Shown: positions 51,908-60,769, counted from the stretch's first letter. The stretch: DNA of 64,000 nt from Clostridiales bacterium (GCA_019419995.1 JAHZHZ010000005.1:1-64000), one strand, 5' to 3'. Numbers and translations are program-made. Notes: generated by a model from the sequence alone, not told the origin.

Positions 51908-52816
51908 TCAGTTCGCAGCGGCCTGAGCGTCCCGCAGGAAGCGCCAGTAGTTCAGACCTGCGATTTTCTCCAGCTGCGCCCTGGAATATCCCCAGGAGTC
52001 CAGTTGGTCCAGCAGTCTGGGGAAAGCCTCGGGACCGGCAAGCTCCTCCGGCCAGGAGTCGATGCCGTCAAAATCGGAACCAAAGCCCACGATGTCTTCG
52101 CCGCCCATTTCACAGATGGCGTCGATGTGTTTGGCCGCATCCAGAAGGGTTGCAGGCCGATCTTCTGCCAGAAAGCCGGAGAAGAAATTTACCCCGATAA
52201 AGCCCTTCCGCTCAATCAACGCCTTGACCTGGGACTTGCGAAGATTTCTGTGTACATCACATAGCCAGCGGCAATTGGAGTGCGAGGCTGCGGGGGCTAC
52301 GTCGCAGCGGCGGATTACGTCCCAGAATCCGGCTTCATTTAAATGGGATACGTCGGCCGCGATTCCCCTACGATCCATTTCACGAAGCAGCTCAAACCCG
52401 AAGGGCTTGAGACCCTCAGTGGAATTCTTTCGGGCGGGCGTGCCGATTTCGTTTTCATAATTCCAGGTCAGCGCGATCAGCCGAAGATGAACGTCGTCAT
52501 CAAATTCTTCCAACACCTTTAAATCGCCCTTGAGCATTTCGCCACCTTCAATGGAAAGGACGCAGCTGGCGGAATGGGGAGGTACTGCCTCAAGCTTGCC
52601 GTCCAGATGGTTATAAGGCAGAGTTTTATACAGTTTTTTCATCATCAATCCGTCGGAATATGGATCTGAGCGGCGCAGGGAAGTAAACATCGCAAAGGTC
52701 TGGACGCCCACTTCTCCGGCCAGCAGGCGTTCCTTCGTTACCGTACACTGTTCAGGGGTGCAGTTTTCAACGGCAATCCGGTACAGGGTATCGCAATGTG
52801 CATCCGTAGTAAACAT
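51908..52816 (-). CDS. M19 family membrane dipeptidase (renal dipeptidase type)
   Basis: Metal-dependent dipeptidase of the amidohydrolase fold, 302 residues. Metal ligands are visible: HCD near the N-terminus (DAHCDTLYR), the Glu in VLSIEGGEML, His in DVSHLNEAGFWDV, His in AASHSNCRWL, and Asp in FGSDFDGID. No signal peptide, so it is cytoplasmic despite the family name. First gene of the minus-strand run; a good promoter lies about 40 bases upstream. Confidence 0.94.
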   Translation of the reverse strand: MFTTDAHCDTLYRIAVENCTPEQCTVTKERLLAGEVGVQTFAMFTSLRRSDPYSDGLMMKKLYKTLPYNHLDGKLEAVPPHSASCVLSIEGGEMLKGDLKVLEEFDDDVHLRLIALTWNYENEIGTPARKNSTEGLKPFGFELLREMDRRGIAADVSHLNEAGFWDVIRRCDVAPAASHSNCRWLCDVHRNLRKSQVKALIERKGFIGVNFFSGFLAEDRPATLLDAAKHIDAICEMGGEDIVGFGSDFDGIDSWPEELAGPEAFPRLLDQLDSWGYSRAQLEKIAGLNYWRFLRDAQAAAN

Positions 52817-52854
52817 GAATCAGAGGGCCTCTTTTTCAAATTATATTTTGAATT

Positions 52855-52883
52855 ATTATACTGCAAGCAAATTCATTTTTCAA
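52855..52883 (-). promoter_or_regulatory. Promoter of the M19-to-deoB gene run
   Basis: Minus strand TTGAAA (52883-52878), 17-base spacer, perfect TATAAT (52860-52855), about 40 bases before the M19 start. The rest of the 325-base gap to the next gene is AT-rich and holds the divergent promoter at 53007. Confidence 0.82.
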
Positions 52884-53006
52884 TCAACTTTCTCAAGATT
52901 GAATCGGTTTCAGAAAAGAAATATTGCACAAATCCATGAATTCAGAGGTTTGACCTTAAGATTAAATAAAAAAATAAATTTAGCTTGAATTTTATAACAT
53001 TTCATC

Positions 53007-53035
53007 TTGCAAAACATCGTTTGAAGGATTATAAT
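53007..53035 (+). promoter_or_regulatory. Promoter of the DUF3798 ABC importer
   Basis: TTGCAA (53007-53012), 17-base spacer, perfect TATAAT (53030-53035). The ~100-base leader contains the palindrome AACGGCCGTT (53077-53086) of unknown role. Confidence 0.8.
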
Positions 53036-53141
53036 AAATTGTGTTACCGGTTTGTTTAAAGAAAATGGCAAATGTTAACGGCCGTTCCCAAGTGCTTGAT
53101 AGCATTCATATAGGGAAAAATGTAAGAGGAGGAAACCAAGA

Positions 53142-54308
53142 ATGAAGAAACTCGTTAGTCTGCTTCTGGTTGTCCTGATGGTTGTGTCACTGGCTACCAT
53201 CGCTTCAGCGGAAGAAGAGAACTGGAAGGTTGCCGTCCTGACCGGAACCGTGTCCCAGGGTGAAGAGGAATTCCGCGCTGCCGAGAAGGCCATTGCCACT
53301 TACGGCGCAGAACACATCATCGCCGATACCTATCCCGACAACTTTACCTCTGAAATGGAAACCACCATCGGCAAGCTGGTCGCTTTCGCTTCCGACCCCG
53401 ATGTGAAGGCTATCGTAATGTGCCAGGCAGTTCCGGGCGCTACCGCCGGCTTTACTCGCATCCGCGAGGAGCTGGGCCGCGATGACATCCTGCTCATCGC
53501 CGGCACGCCCCAGGAAGACCCCGCCGTTATCTCTGCCGCTTCTGATATTGTGATGTACGCCGATGAAATCGCTCAGGGCGACACCATCATGGAAAAGTGC
53601 GCAGAGTGGGGCATTGACGTGTTCGTGCACTATTCTTTCCCCCGTCATATGGCCATGGAGCTGATCGTTGGCCGCTACAATCTGCTGGTGGAAAACGCTA
53701 AGGCTCTGGGCATCGAAATGGTCGAAGCGACCGCGCCCGATCCCACTGCCGAAGCTGGCCTGTCTGCTTCCCAGCAGTTCATCCTCGAGGATGTGCCGCG
53801 GAAACTGGAAGAGTACGCTGGCAAGAAGGTTGCTTTCTTCACCACCAACTGTGGTATGCAGCCCTCCCTGCAGACGGCTTGCCTGGACGAGCCCAATGCC
53901 TACTATCCGTCTCCCTGCTGCCCGTCCCCGTACCATGGCTTCCCCGCCACCCTCGGCCTTGAACTGGCTGTCGGCGGAGACGACACCGAGGCTCTGCAGG
54001 CGGTTGCCGCTGCTCTGGACGAGCATGATGCCGCCGGCCGCTTCAGCACCTGGGAGCATCCTGTGGCCATGACCATCATTGAGATCGGCGTAGAGTATGC
54101 CATCGGCTACATCAACGGCGAGATCACCGAGCGCAACGATGGAGCGAAGCTGTCCGAGATGTTGCAGGCCAAGGTTCCCGGCGCCAAGGTTGCCAATTAT
54201 ACCAACGCTGACGGCGAGACCTTTGACAACTATTACACGATTCTGCTGGCTCAGGTGGATTTCACCGACTATCTGCCCGGCGGCGAGAAGGGTCCCGCAG
54301 CTGCCTAA
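53142..54308 (+). CDS. DUF3798 solute-binding protein of an ABC importer
   Basis: 388 residues. Signal peptide MKKLVSLLLVVLMVVSLATIASA with no lipobox cysteine; the mature protein starts near EEENWKVAVLTGTVSQGEEEF, which matches the DUF3798 family of basic-membrane-protein-like binding proteins. HYSFPRHMAMELI and CCPSPYHGFPA are further hallmarks I recognise. The family's ligand is not established; the transporter type (double ATPase and two dissimilar permeases) resembles nucleoside or ribose importers. Strong GGAGG site; high-expression codon bias. Separated from the ATPase by a hairpin terminator. Confidence 0.88.
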   Translation: MKKLVSLLLVVLMVVSLATIASAEEENWKVAVLTGTVSQGEEEFRAAEKAIATYGAEHIIADTYPDNFTSEMETTIGKLVAFASDPDVKAIVMCQAVPGATAGFTRIREELGRDDILLIAGTPQEDPAVISAASDIVMYADEIAQGDTIMEKCAEWGIDVFVHYSFPRHMAMELIVGRYNLLVENAKALGIEMVEATAPDPTAEAGLSASQQFILEDVPRKLEEYAGKKVAFFTTNCGMQPSLQTACLDEPNAYYPSPCCPSPYHGFPATLGLELAVGGDDTEALQAVAAALDEHDAAGRFSTWEHPVAMTIIEIGVEYAIGYINGEITERNDGAKLSEMLQAKVPGAKVANYTNADGETFDNYYTILLAQVDFTDYLPGGEKGPAAA

Positions 54309-54362
54309 TTGCGGTTTGATCCAAAGCCCGAAGTTTTACGGAAGGCACGGTTCGTGTAATGA

Positions 54363-54393
54363 AACAGCCCGCCCCATCGGGCGGGCTGTTTTT
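54363..54393 (+). terminator. Terminator/attenuator after the DUF3798 gene
   Basis: 12-bp stem AACAGCCCGCCC (54363-54374) / GGGCGGGCTGTT (54379-54390), loop CATC, then TTTAT. Partial read-through would give excess binding protein over the membrane components. Confidence 0.85.
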
Positions 54394-54475
54394 ATGAACG
54401 TAAGACGAGCTTCAACATGGGGGACAACTTAATTTTACAGGGGGCATGTCCCCTATGCACAAGGAGGTAAGAAAT

Positions 54476-56083
54476 TTGAGCGCAGAATACGTGCTTCAAA
54501 TGAAAAATATCACAAAGCGATACGGCGAGAATACGGTTTTGGATGGCGTATCGCTTTGTGTACGCCCGGGCGAAATTCATGCGCTGTTGGGTGAAAACGG
54601 CGCGGGCAAATCCACGCTGATGAATGTTCTCTTCGGCATGCCAGTGATTCATACCACAGGCGGATTTGAAGGCAGCGTGTCCATTGATGGAGAGGAGACA
54701 AACATCCTTTCTCCCCACGACGCCATGGAAAAGGGCATCGGCATGGTTCATCAGGAATTTATGCTCTTGCCGGGTTTTACCATCACGGAAAATATTAAAC
54801 TTAATCGCGAAATTACCACGCCCACCATTGCCAGTCGCATCTTTGGAAAAAATCTGGAAAAGCTGAACATGAAGGCGATGGCGGCGGATGCTCGCAAGGC
54901 GCTGGACAGCGTGGGCATGAGCATTGACGAATATACCCTCGTCAAGGGCATGCCGGTAGGCTATATGCAGTTTGTTGAAATTGCTCGAGAGATTGATAAG
55001 AAGGGCATTAAGCTTTTGGTGTTTGACGAGCCCACCGCCGTACTGACGGAGTCGGAGGCGGATCAGCTCATCAAGGTTATGAAGCAGATCGCTGCGAGCG
55101 GTATTGCCATTATATTCATTACCCACCGTTTGGATGAGGTGATTGCGGCAGCCGACTCGATTACCATTTTGCGCGACGGCAAACTGGCCGCCGTGCGTGA
55201 AACCAAAGGGACCAACGCCATGGAACTGGCGGAGTTGATGGTGGGCCGAAAGGGAGAGGGCATCGTAGATGGTGCGCATGTGAATAGGCCTCACTCCGAC
55301 AAGATAGCCCTCGAAGTGCACAATTTGTGCGTGGCGATGCCGGGCGAAGAGGTCAAAGGTGTAGATTTCACGGTATATGAAGGTGAAATTTTAGGCATCG
55401 GCGGACTGGCAGGTCAGGGAAAAATCGGAATTCCTAACGGCATTATGGGATTATATCCGGCCAGCGGCGATGTAAAGTTTTATGGCCAAGAGCATGTGCT
55501 TGGAGATCCCCGAAAGGCACTGGAGAGCGGAATTTCCATGGTGTCGGAAGACCGGCGCGGAGTGGGCTTGCTGTTGGAACAGTCCATTGAAGATAATATG
55601 GTCTACAATGCCATGCAGATCAATAATGAGTATTTAAAGAAATATCTCTTTTTCTCCCTGCGGGATTCTGCAAAAATACGTGCTACGGCCAAGGATATGA
55701 TTCAGAAGCTGGATATTCGGTGTACTTCGCCATTGCAGCCTACTGGTACTCTGTCCGGCGGTAATCAGCAGAAAGTTTGTATTGCACGGGCGCTTTTGAT
55801 GAATCCCAAGCTGCTCTTTGTTTCTGAACCCACCCGAGGCATTGACATCGGTGCAAAGAAGCTGGTTTTGGAAACGCTGGTTCGCTTAAATGAGGAACAG
55901 GGCATGACTATTGTCATGGTATCCTCCGAATTGATGGAGCTGCGCTCCATTTGCAGCCGCATTGCCATTGTATCTGAAGGCAAGGTGGTCGATGTGCTCA
56001 AAGCCAACGATTCTGCTGCGGACTTCGGACTTGCCATGTCCGGCATCAAGCCCGAGAAGAAGGGAGGCGCTGTCAATGGGTAA
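54476..56083 (+). CDS. Sugar/nucleoside-type ABC transporter double ATPase
   Basis: 535 residues with two ABC domains as in RbsA/MglA and YufO. Domain 1 has Walker A LLGENGAGKSTLMN, Walker B LLVFDEPTAVLTE and H-loop ITHRLDE; domain 2 has a non-canonical Walker A GIGGLAGQGKIGI, signature LSGGNQQKV and Walker B LLFVSEPTRGID. Domain 2 thus probably lacks full hydrolysis, normal for the family. The start TTG 54476 is chosen for AGGAGG eight bases upstream; upstream ATGs at 54446 and 54455 have no site. Overlaps the first permease by eight bases. Confidence 0.9.
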   Translation: MSAEYVLQMKNITKRYGENTVLDGVSLCVRPGEIHALLGENGAGKSTLMNVLFGMPVIHTTGGFEGSVSIDGEETNILSPHDAMEKGIGMVHQEFMLLPGFTITENIKLNREITTPTIASRIFGKNLEKLNMKAMAADARKALDSVGMSIDEYTLVKGMPVGYMQFVEIAREIDKKGIKLLVFDEPTAVLTESEADQLIKVMKQIAASGIAIIFITHRLDEVIAAADSITILRDGKLAAVRETKGTNAMELAELMVGRKGEGIVDGAHVNRPHSDKIALEVHNLCVAMPGEEVKGVDFTVYEGEILGIGGLAGQGKIGIPNGIMGLYPASGDVKFYGQEHVLGDPRKALESGISMVSEDRRGVGLLLEQSIEDNMVYNAMQINNEYLKKYLFFSLRDSAKIRATAKDMIQKLDIRCTSPLQPTGTLSGGNQQKVCIARALLMNPKLLFVSEPTRGIDIGAKKLVLETLVRLNEEQGMTIVMVSSELMELRSICSRIAIVSEGKVVDVLKANDSAADFGLAMSGIKPEKKGGAVNG

Positions 56084-57974
56084 GGGAAAGGCTCAGAAAA
56101 TAATATCCATCGCAGTTCTTGCCCTGGCGGTGGTCATGATTGTGATGGGTGTGGTTGGTTTGAGCACCCGGGGAAATACTGCCGGCCAAAGATATCTCAA
56201 TGATATGCGCAACCGTGCCGTATTGGTAGCTACGGGTGAAGGTGCGGTGGAATCCTATGTGGCCATCGCGCAGGATCGAGCCCGTGAGGAAGTGAAAGCT
56301 GCGGGCGGTGGCATGTCCGAGATCCGCGAAGCAGTGGCGGCTGCAGAGGAAGAAGCCCGAAAGAATGCTTCCGCCAACATGATTGATTACGAAACTGCAG
56401 ATTTGAGCGACTTGGATGCTGCGTTGACCGAATTGAACATGGCTTTGGATGCCTACCATAGCTCGGAAGCCAGAGCACAGGCTGCTTATATTGAACAGAT
56501 GCGCGCTGCCGGCTTGCTCCAGGATGAGCAGGACCAGCTGGAGGAATCTGTGGATACGGCTGAAATGACTTCTGAGGCAGAGCTGGATGCAGCAATGATG
56601 GAGGAGCAAGAGGAAGAAATTGATCTCTCCGGTTTTGTGGCCAACGAAGAAATGAATCAGCTGATGGCCCAGGCGGACGAGAAATATCTGGCTGTGGGAG
56701 AGGCGCTCAAAGCCCTGTATGAGGCACTGGATGATGATGCGTTGTCGGCTCTGAAACTGACCATCTACGGCCTGGTATCTCAGGCGGATGATGATTATGC
56801 AACGCGTTTTGACCGCTATGCTGCGGGCGGCGGTCTGGATGCGCTGACCAATCCCTTTATGGCTCGGGTGGTTCGCTATGGCGACGATTTGATTTTTACC
56901 GCCGTAGGCCTTATTCTGGTAGCTCTGGTGATTGCTTTCTATAAGAGTATTGTCAAGGCATTGGGTATTCCACGCCTGATCATCGGCATGTTCTTTGTGC
57001 TATTGTGCGTGGTAGCACTTTTGTGCGATCTCTCTTTGAGCGGCCTGATGAGCAGCACCCTGGTGCGCATGGGCATGAATTCCATTTTGGTACTGGCCAT
57101 GGTGCCTGGCATACAGAGTGGCATCGGCCTGAATCTGGGCTTGCCCATTGGTATTGTGGCTGGCCTGATTGGCGGTTTGATGGCCATTGAATATGGAATC
57201 TCCGGCTGGTTTGGATTTATCTTTGCCATTGCCGTTGGCTGTGTCATAGCTGCTGTGGCTGGTTGGCTGTATGGTCAGCTGCTTAACCGCCTGAAGGGAA
57301 GCGAGATGTCCGTTACGACCTACGTGGGCTTTTCCATCGTGTCGCTGATGTGCATTGCCTGGCTGGTACTGCCGTTCGACTCCCTGGAGCTGCGTTGGCC
57401 GCTGGGCACTGGCCTGCGAAATACCATTTCCATGAACTCCTCCTTTGGACACTTGCTGGATAACTTCCTGGCATTTAGTATCGGCGGTCTCACTGTTCCT
57501 ACGGGCTTGCTGTTGTTCATGGTTCTGTGCTGCTATCTGGTTTGGTTGTTTACCCGCTCCAAGACGGGTGTGGCCATGCGGGCAGTGGGCGATAATCGGC
57601 GCTTTGCTGAGGCGACCGGTACCAATGTCAACCGCATGCGCATCATCGGCACCATGTTCTCCACCATGCTGGGCGCGGTGGGCATACTGGTGTATTCTCA
57701 AAGCTATGGCTTCATGCAGCTTTACACGGCGCCCCGGCAGATGGGCTTTGTAGCGGCGTCTGCCATCCTGATTGGCGGTGCCAGTACATCTCGCTGCAAA
57801 ATCAGCCATGTGCTGATCGGCACATTCCTCTTCCAGGGTGTGCTGACCCTGGGCATGCCTGTGGCCAATGCTTTGGTGCCCCAGTCTACGATCTCTGAAA
57901 CCCTGCGCATACTGATCTCCAACGGCATCATCCTCTATGCGCTGACCAAGTCGGGAGGTGAGTCGCGTGCGTAA
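56076..57974 (+). CDS. ABC permease with large acidic extracytoplasmic insertion
   Basis: 632 residues, about twice the size of typical BPD_transp_2 permeases (300-400). A first helix (about 9-29) is followed by ~240 residues (about 30-275) of Ala/Glu/Asp-rich helical sequence, apparently outside the membrane, and then the conserved permease core of about eight helices from residue 278, with SILVLAMVPGIQSGIGLNLGL and VGDNRRFAEATGTNVNRMR as the recognised segments. The start ATG 56076 follows GGGAGG and overlaps the ATPase by eight bases. The insertion contains strings such as EEEARKNASAN and EEQEEEID and has no recognised domain. Confidence 0.85.
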   Translation: MGKGKAQKIISIAVLALAVVMIVMGVVGLSTRGNTAGQRYLNDMRNRAVLVATGEGAVESYVAIAQDRAREEVKAAGGGMSEIREAVAAAEEEARKNASANMIDYETADLSDLDAALTELNMALDAYHSSEARAQAAYIEQMRAAGLLQDEQDQLEESVDTAEMTSEAELDAAMMEEQEEEIDLSGFVANEEMNQLMAQADEKYLAVGEALKALYEALDDDALSALKLTIYGLVSQADDDYATRFDRYAAGGGLDALTNPFMARVVRYGDDLIFTAVGLILVALVIAFYKSIVKALGIPRLIIGMFFVLLCVVALLCDLSLSGLMSSTLVRMGMNSILVLAMVPGIQSGIGLNLGLPIGIVAGLIGGLMAIEYGISGWFGFIFAIAVGCVIAAVAGWLYGQLLNRLKGSEMSVTTYVGFSIVSLMCIAWLVLPFDSLELRWPLGTGLRNTISMNSSFGHLLDNFLAFSIGGLTVPTGLLLFMVLCCYLVWLFTRSKTGVAMRAVGDNRRFAEATGTNVNRMRIIGTMFSTMLGAVGILVYSQSYGFMQLYTAPRQMGFVAASAILIGGASTSRCKISHVLIGTFLFQGVLTLGMPVANALVPQSTISETLRILISNGIILYALTKSGGESRA

Positions 57975-59211
57975 GAATTATCGCACCCTGCTGCGCGACA
58001 ATGCCGTTACGATAATGTTTGTCGTGTTGTGCATACTTTCGGTGATTTATTCCGGCCAGTCTCTGTCTTATGTGGCCTATGAGCTCTTTGGACGCCTGAC
58101 TCGAAATGCCTTTATTGTGCTGGCACTGATCATTCCCATCATTGCGGGTATGGGCATTAACTTTGCCGTCACTATAGGCGCCATGGCGGCGCAGATTGCG
58201 GCGCTGTGGGTCACTGAATGGCAGATCAAGGGCTTGGGAGGCTTTGCGGTAGCCGCATTGATGATTGTGCCCATCGCCGGCCTGTTTGGATACCTGATCG
58301 GAAAGTTGCTCAATAAGATGAAGGGCCAGGAAATGATTGGTGGCTTGATTCTGGGTTACTTTGCCAATGGTCTCTACCAATTGCTGTTCCTGTTTATCTT
58401 TGGCAATCTGATTCCCCTCAAAACCGAGGGCCTCGTTATCAAGGGTTCTACAGGCGTTGCCAACACGGTGGAACTTACTGGCATTCGATATGTTCTGGAT
58501 AACCTTTGGCGCTTGAACTTTGGTCCTGCATTCTATATCTTTGCTGCGTTGGTGGTGTTGATCTGCGTGGGCCAGATCCTGCTGAAGCGGAGCAATGGTA
58601 AGCACAGTATCATTGGAATTGTAGCAGCTGTGGTGGGCGTCGTTCTGTATCAGATCCCGTCGGTGCGTGCTATTTTCTCGGATGTGCGCATTCCCATGGT
58701 CACCTACATTATCATTGGCTTGCTTTGTCTGTTCAATGTAGCCATTATGCGAACCCGTTTGGGCCAACAGTTCCGGGCGGTTGGACAGAACATGACTGTG
58801 GCGAACGCCTCCGGTATCAATGTAGATCGCGTGCGCGTCATCGCAATTATGATTTCCACGGTGCTTGCAGCTTGGGGTCAGCTGATTTATGTACAGAATT
58901 TTGGCCTCTTCCAGACCTATGGTGCTCACGAGCAGGTGGGCCTGTATGCTGGTGCGGCTATCCTGGTGGGTGGTGCATCCATTGTGCGCGCCACAAATAC
59001 CCAGGCGATATTGGGCTGCATCCTGTTCCACACGCTCTTTATCGTGGCTCCTGCAGCGGGAAATACTCTGTTTGGAGACGCGGGCATCGGCGAATATTTC
59101 CGAGTGTTCATTTCCTATGGCGTCATTGCATTGTCTTTGGTGCTACATGGATTGCGCACTATGAAGGAGAAGAATCCGGCCAATGCCATTCAGCAAGCAA
59201 GTGCAAAATAA
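57967..59211 (+). CDS. ABC permease, second subunit
   Basis: 414 residues with about eight to ten membrane helices. AVTIGAMAAQIAALW, the Q-rich QFRAVGQNMTVANASGINVDRVRV loop and LYAGAAILVGGASIVRATN are typical of this family. The start GTG 57967 is chosen for GGGAGGTG six bases upstream; it overlaps the first permease by eight bases, mirroring the ATPase/permease junction. Together the four proteins form one importer; the gene is followed by a 10-bp hairpin without a good T-run. Confidence 0.9.
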   Translation: MRKNYRTLLRDNAVTIMFVVLCILSVIYSGQSLSYVAYELFGRLTRNAFIVLALIIPIIAGMGINFAVTIGAMAAQIAALWVTEWQIKGLGGFAVAALMIVPIAGLFGYLIGKLLNKMKGQEMIGGLILGYFANGLYQLLFLFIFGNLIPLKTEGLVIKGSTGVANTVELTGIRYVLDNLWRLNFGPAFYIFAALVVLICVGQILLKRSNGKHSIIGIVAAVVGVVLYQIPSVRAIFSDVRIPMVTYIIIGLLCLFNVAIMRTRLGQQFRAVGQNMTVANASGINVDRVRVIAIMISTVLAAWGQLIYVQNFGLFQTYGAHEQVGLYAGAAILVGGASIVRATNTQAILGCILFHTLFIVAPAAGNTLFGDAGIGEYFRVFISYGVIALSLVLHGLRTMKEKNPANAIQQASAK

Positions 59212-59226
59212 TTTGGAATTTAAGCG

Positions 59227-59250
59227 GAGCCTCCCCATCAGGGGAGGCTC
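59227..59250 (+). terminator. Hairpin after the DUF3798 importer operon
   Basis: GAGCCTCCCC (59227-59236) / GGGGAGGCTC (59241-59250), loop ATCA, followed by TAATCAT with no T-run. Confidence 0.6.
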
Positions 59251-59388
59251 TAATCATCGATGGATGCACTTGATAAGAGTGTGGAGCTGAAAACGGCTTC
59301 GGGTGATAGACCGGATTTCTGAATTTATCTGGACAATTGAGGGCAGAATATTTACAAAAAATAAATCCGGAAAAGTTTCGACAGGGGC

Positions 59389-59417
59389 TTTACAAAACAT
59401 GGGTATTGTGCTATAAT
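59389..59417 (+). promoter_or_regulatory. Promoter of tRNA-Ala
   Basis: TTTACA (59389-59394), 17-base spacer, TATAAT (59412-59417) with TGC just upstream (extended -10). Confidence 0.85.
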
Positions 59418-59447
59418 AATCTTCGTTCGAGAGAACCGCATGGACAT

Positions 59448-59524
59448 GGGGCATTAGCTCAGTTGGCTAGAGCGCTACACTGGCAGTGTAGAGGTCACGA
59501 GTTCGAGTCTCGTATGCTCCACCA
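59448..59524 (+). tRNA. tRNA-Ala (GGC)
   Basis: Full cloverleaf of 77 bases including encoded CCA. Acceptor stem GGGGCAT/ATGCTCC contains the G3-U70 pair that identifies alanine tRNA. Anticodon stem CTACA/TGTAG encloses CTGGCAG, with anticodon GGC at 59482-59484. T-loop GTTCGAGTC is normal. Followed by a hairpin about 75 bases later. Confidence 0.97.
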
Positions 59525-59598
59525 GATGGACATTGCACGAACACCTATCTTTTCAAAGGCGGCTTCGCCGTAAGGGTGTGGCTGTGATGTCAAAACAG

Positions 59599-59643
59599 AA
59601 CCCGAGGGCCAAGGTACGATGTGCCTTGGCCCTCGGGTTTTTG
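59599..59643. terminator. Strong terminator downstream of tRNA-Ala
   Basis: 16-bp perfect stem AACCCGAGGGCCAAGG (59599-59614) / CCTTGGCCCTCGGGTT (59624-59639), then TTTGATTTG. Could also stop the minus-strand gene that ends at 59659. Confidence 0.9.
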
Positions 59644-59658
59644 ATTTGATGCAAGAAA

Positions 59659-60321
59659 TCAATCCCCGGTAAGCTCACCGGGGATTGCGGATACATGATT
59701 ATTTCTGGCTATTCCTTTTTTCTCTGCTCTTAGCTGCGCTTCTGATTTCAGCCGTTTCAGGCAATCGTCCGACACGGGAATTTCACATTCCAAACCATTG
59801 GGATTCAACACAAAAATGGAATGGAACGCATTTAAGAACATTTTATCAAACATTATGGAATTCTGCGCTGCGATCTCCCGATATGTTCGAAGAACTTCTG
59901 GGAGGTCAAATTCTGTAAATAAATCCGGAGCAAATATATACAGCCAGTTTTGCTTGAATATGGTGTAATGACTGTTTAGTTTTTTAGCTTTTGCAGCGAT
60001 TGCTGAACACACCTGCTGAATTTTAGGTTTCATATCACAAGAATCAGAAAAACACGCTATATTGTCCACAACTACCAACTGTGAATCAAACTCCGGGTGC
60101 TTTTCTCTGAACTGTTCTTTGATATATTGACCAGACAGCCCTCTCCCAAAATACTTGTTGATAACAGAACGTTTTCGTCCGTCATCCGATTCCAATGCCT
60201 CGGTAACTTCCATACCAATATCTAATTCCACGCTTTGCCAATCTGGTTTTTCTCCGTCTTGCAAAAGAGATAATTTTCCATCATAACAGTAAATCAGACT
60301 AAGGCAAGCATACTGTTCCAT
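59659..60321 (-). CDS. Unrecognised protein next to hsdS remnant
   Basis: 220 residues from ATG 60321, which has AAAGGAA upstream (an upstream GTG at 60351 is possible). No signal peptide, no membrane segment. Features seen are SVINKYFGRGLSGQYIKEQF and LVVVDNIACFSDSCDMKP in the middle, and a C-terminal half with FKQNWLYIFAPDLFTEFDLPEVLRTYREIA. No family is recognised. It is markedly more AT-rich than its neighbours, and follows a fragment of a type I restriction specificity gene, so it is probably horizontally acquired. Role unknown. Confidence 0.6.
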   Translation of the reverse strand: MEQYACLSLIYCYDGKLSLLQDGEKPDWQSVELDIGMEVTEALESDDGRKRSVINKYFGRGLSGQYIKEQFREKHPEFDSQLVVVDNIACFSDSCDMKPKIQQVCSAIAAKAKKLNSHYTIFKQNWLYIFAPDLFTEFDLPEVLRTYREIAAQNSIMFDKMFLNAFHSIFVLNPNGLECEIPVSDDCLKRLKSEAQLRAEKKGIARNNHVSAIPGELTGD

Positions 60322-60352
60322 ATATTCCTTTGTAACTTTCGTATCATACACC

Positions 60353-60769
60353 TCACTTCAACCGCTCGCACAGCGGCAGCAGCTGTTCCAGTTTTTCTAC
60401 AATGCGTTTTTGCTCGGCAAGGGGTGGAAGAGGAATTATAAGATGCTTCAATTTATCTGCTTTGATTCCTTTAGCTGTTGTTCCTGTACAATTAGCTAAC
60501 AGTTGCTTTTGAAATAGTGGGGACAAGATAAAATACATAATAATTCAGGAATAGCTGTATTTTTTTCATACTCTTGAAAGGTGATAATTGGGGCGGTCCA
60601 ATCTCATATGGATTCTGATATTTTGCTGATTGGCTTGGTGTGTTGCTCCAACGGCAAAACCATTCCAGTTCAACTCGGCCCATCTAGCATTTCTTTCTCT
60701 CCATTCTAATTTGGAGTTTTCATTAGAAAAACGCACAAAATAGCACAGATAGATAAGAAAATGAATCAA
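60353..60769 (-). pseudogene. hsdS: Fragment of type I restriction specificity subunit (HsdS)
   Basis: The 61-residue frame at 60353-60538 is the end of an HsdS target-recognition domain: MYFILSPLFQKQLLANCTGTT, then LKHLIIPLPPLAEQKRIVEKLEQLL, the conserved coiled-coil boundary. The preceding sequence (to about 60769) continues in other frames with stops, so the rest is frameshifted or missing. No hsdM or hsdR remains in the window. The extent upstream is uncertain; only the 60353-60538 part is firm. Confidence 0.6.

Noticed and set aside
53077..53086. AACGGCCGTT in the DUF3798 leader as a LacI operator
   Set aside because: It has a CG centre only loosely like a LacI site, lies well downstream of the promoter, and no regulator gene is adjacent.
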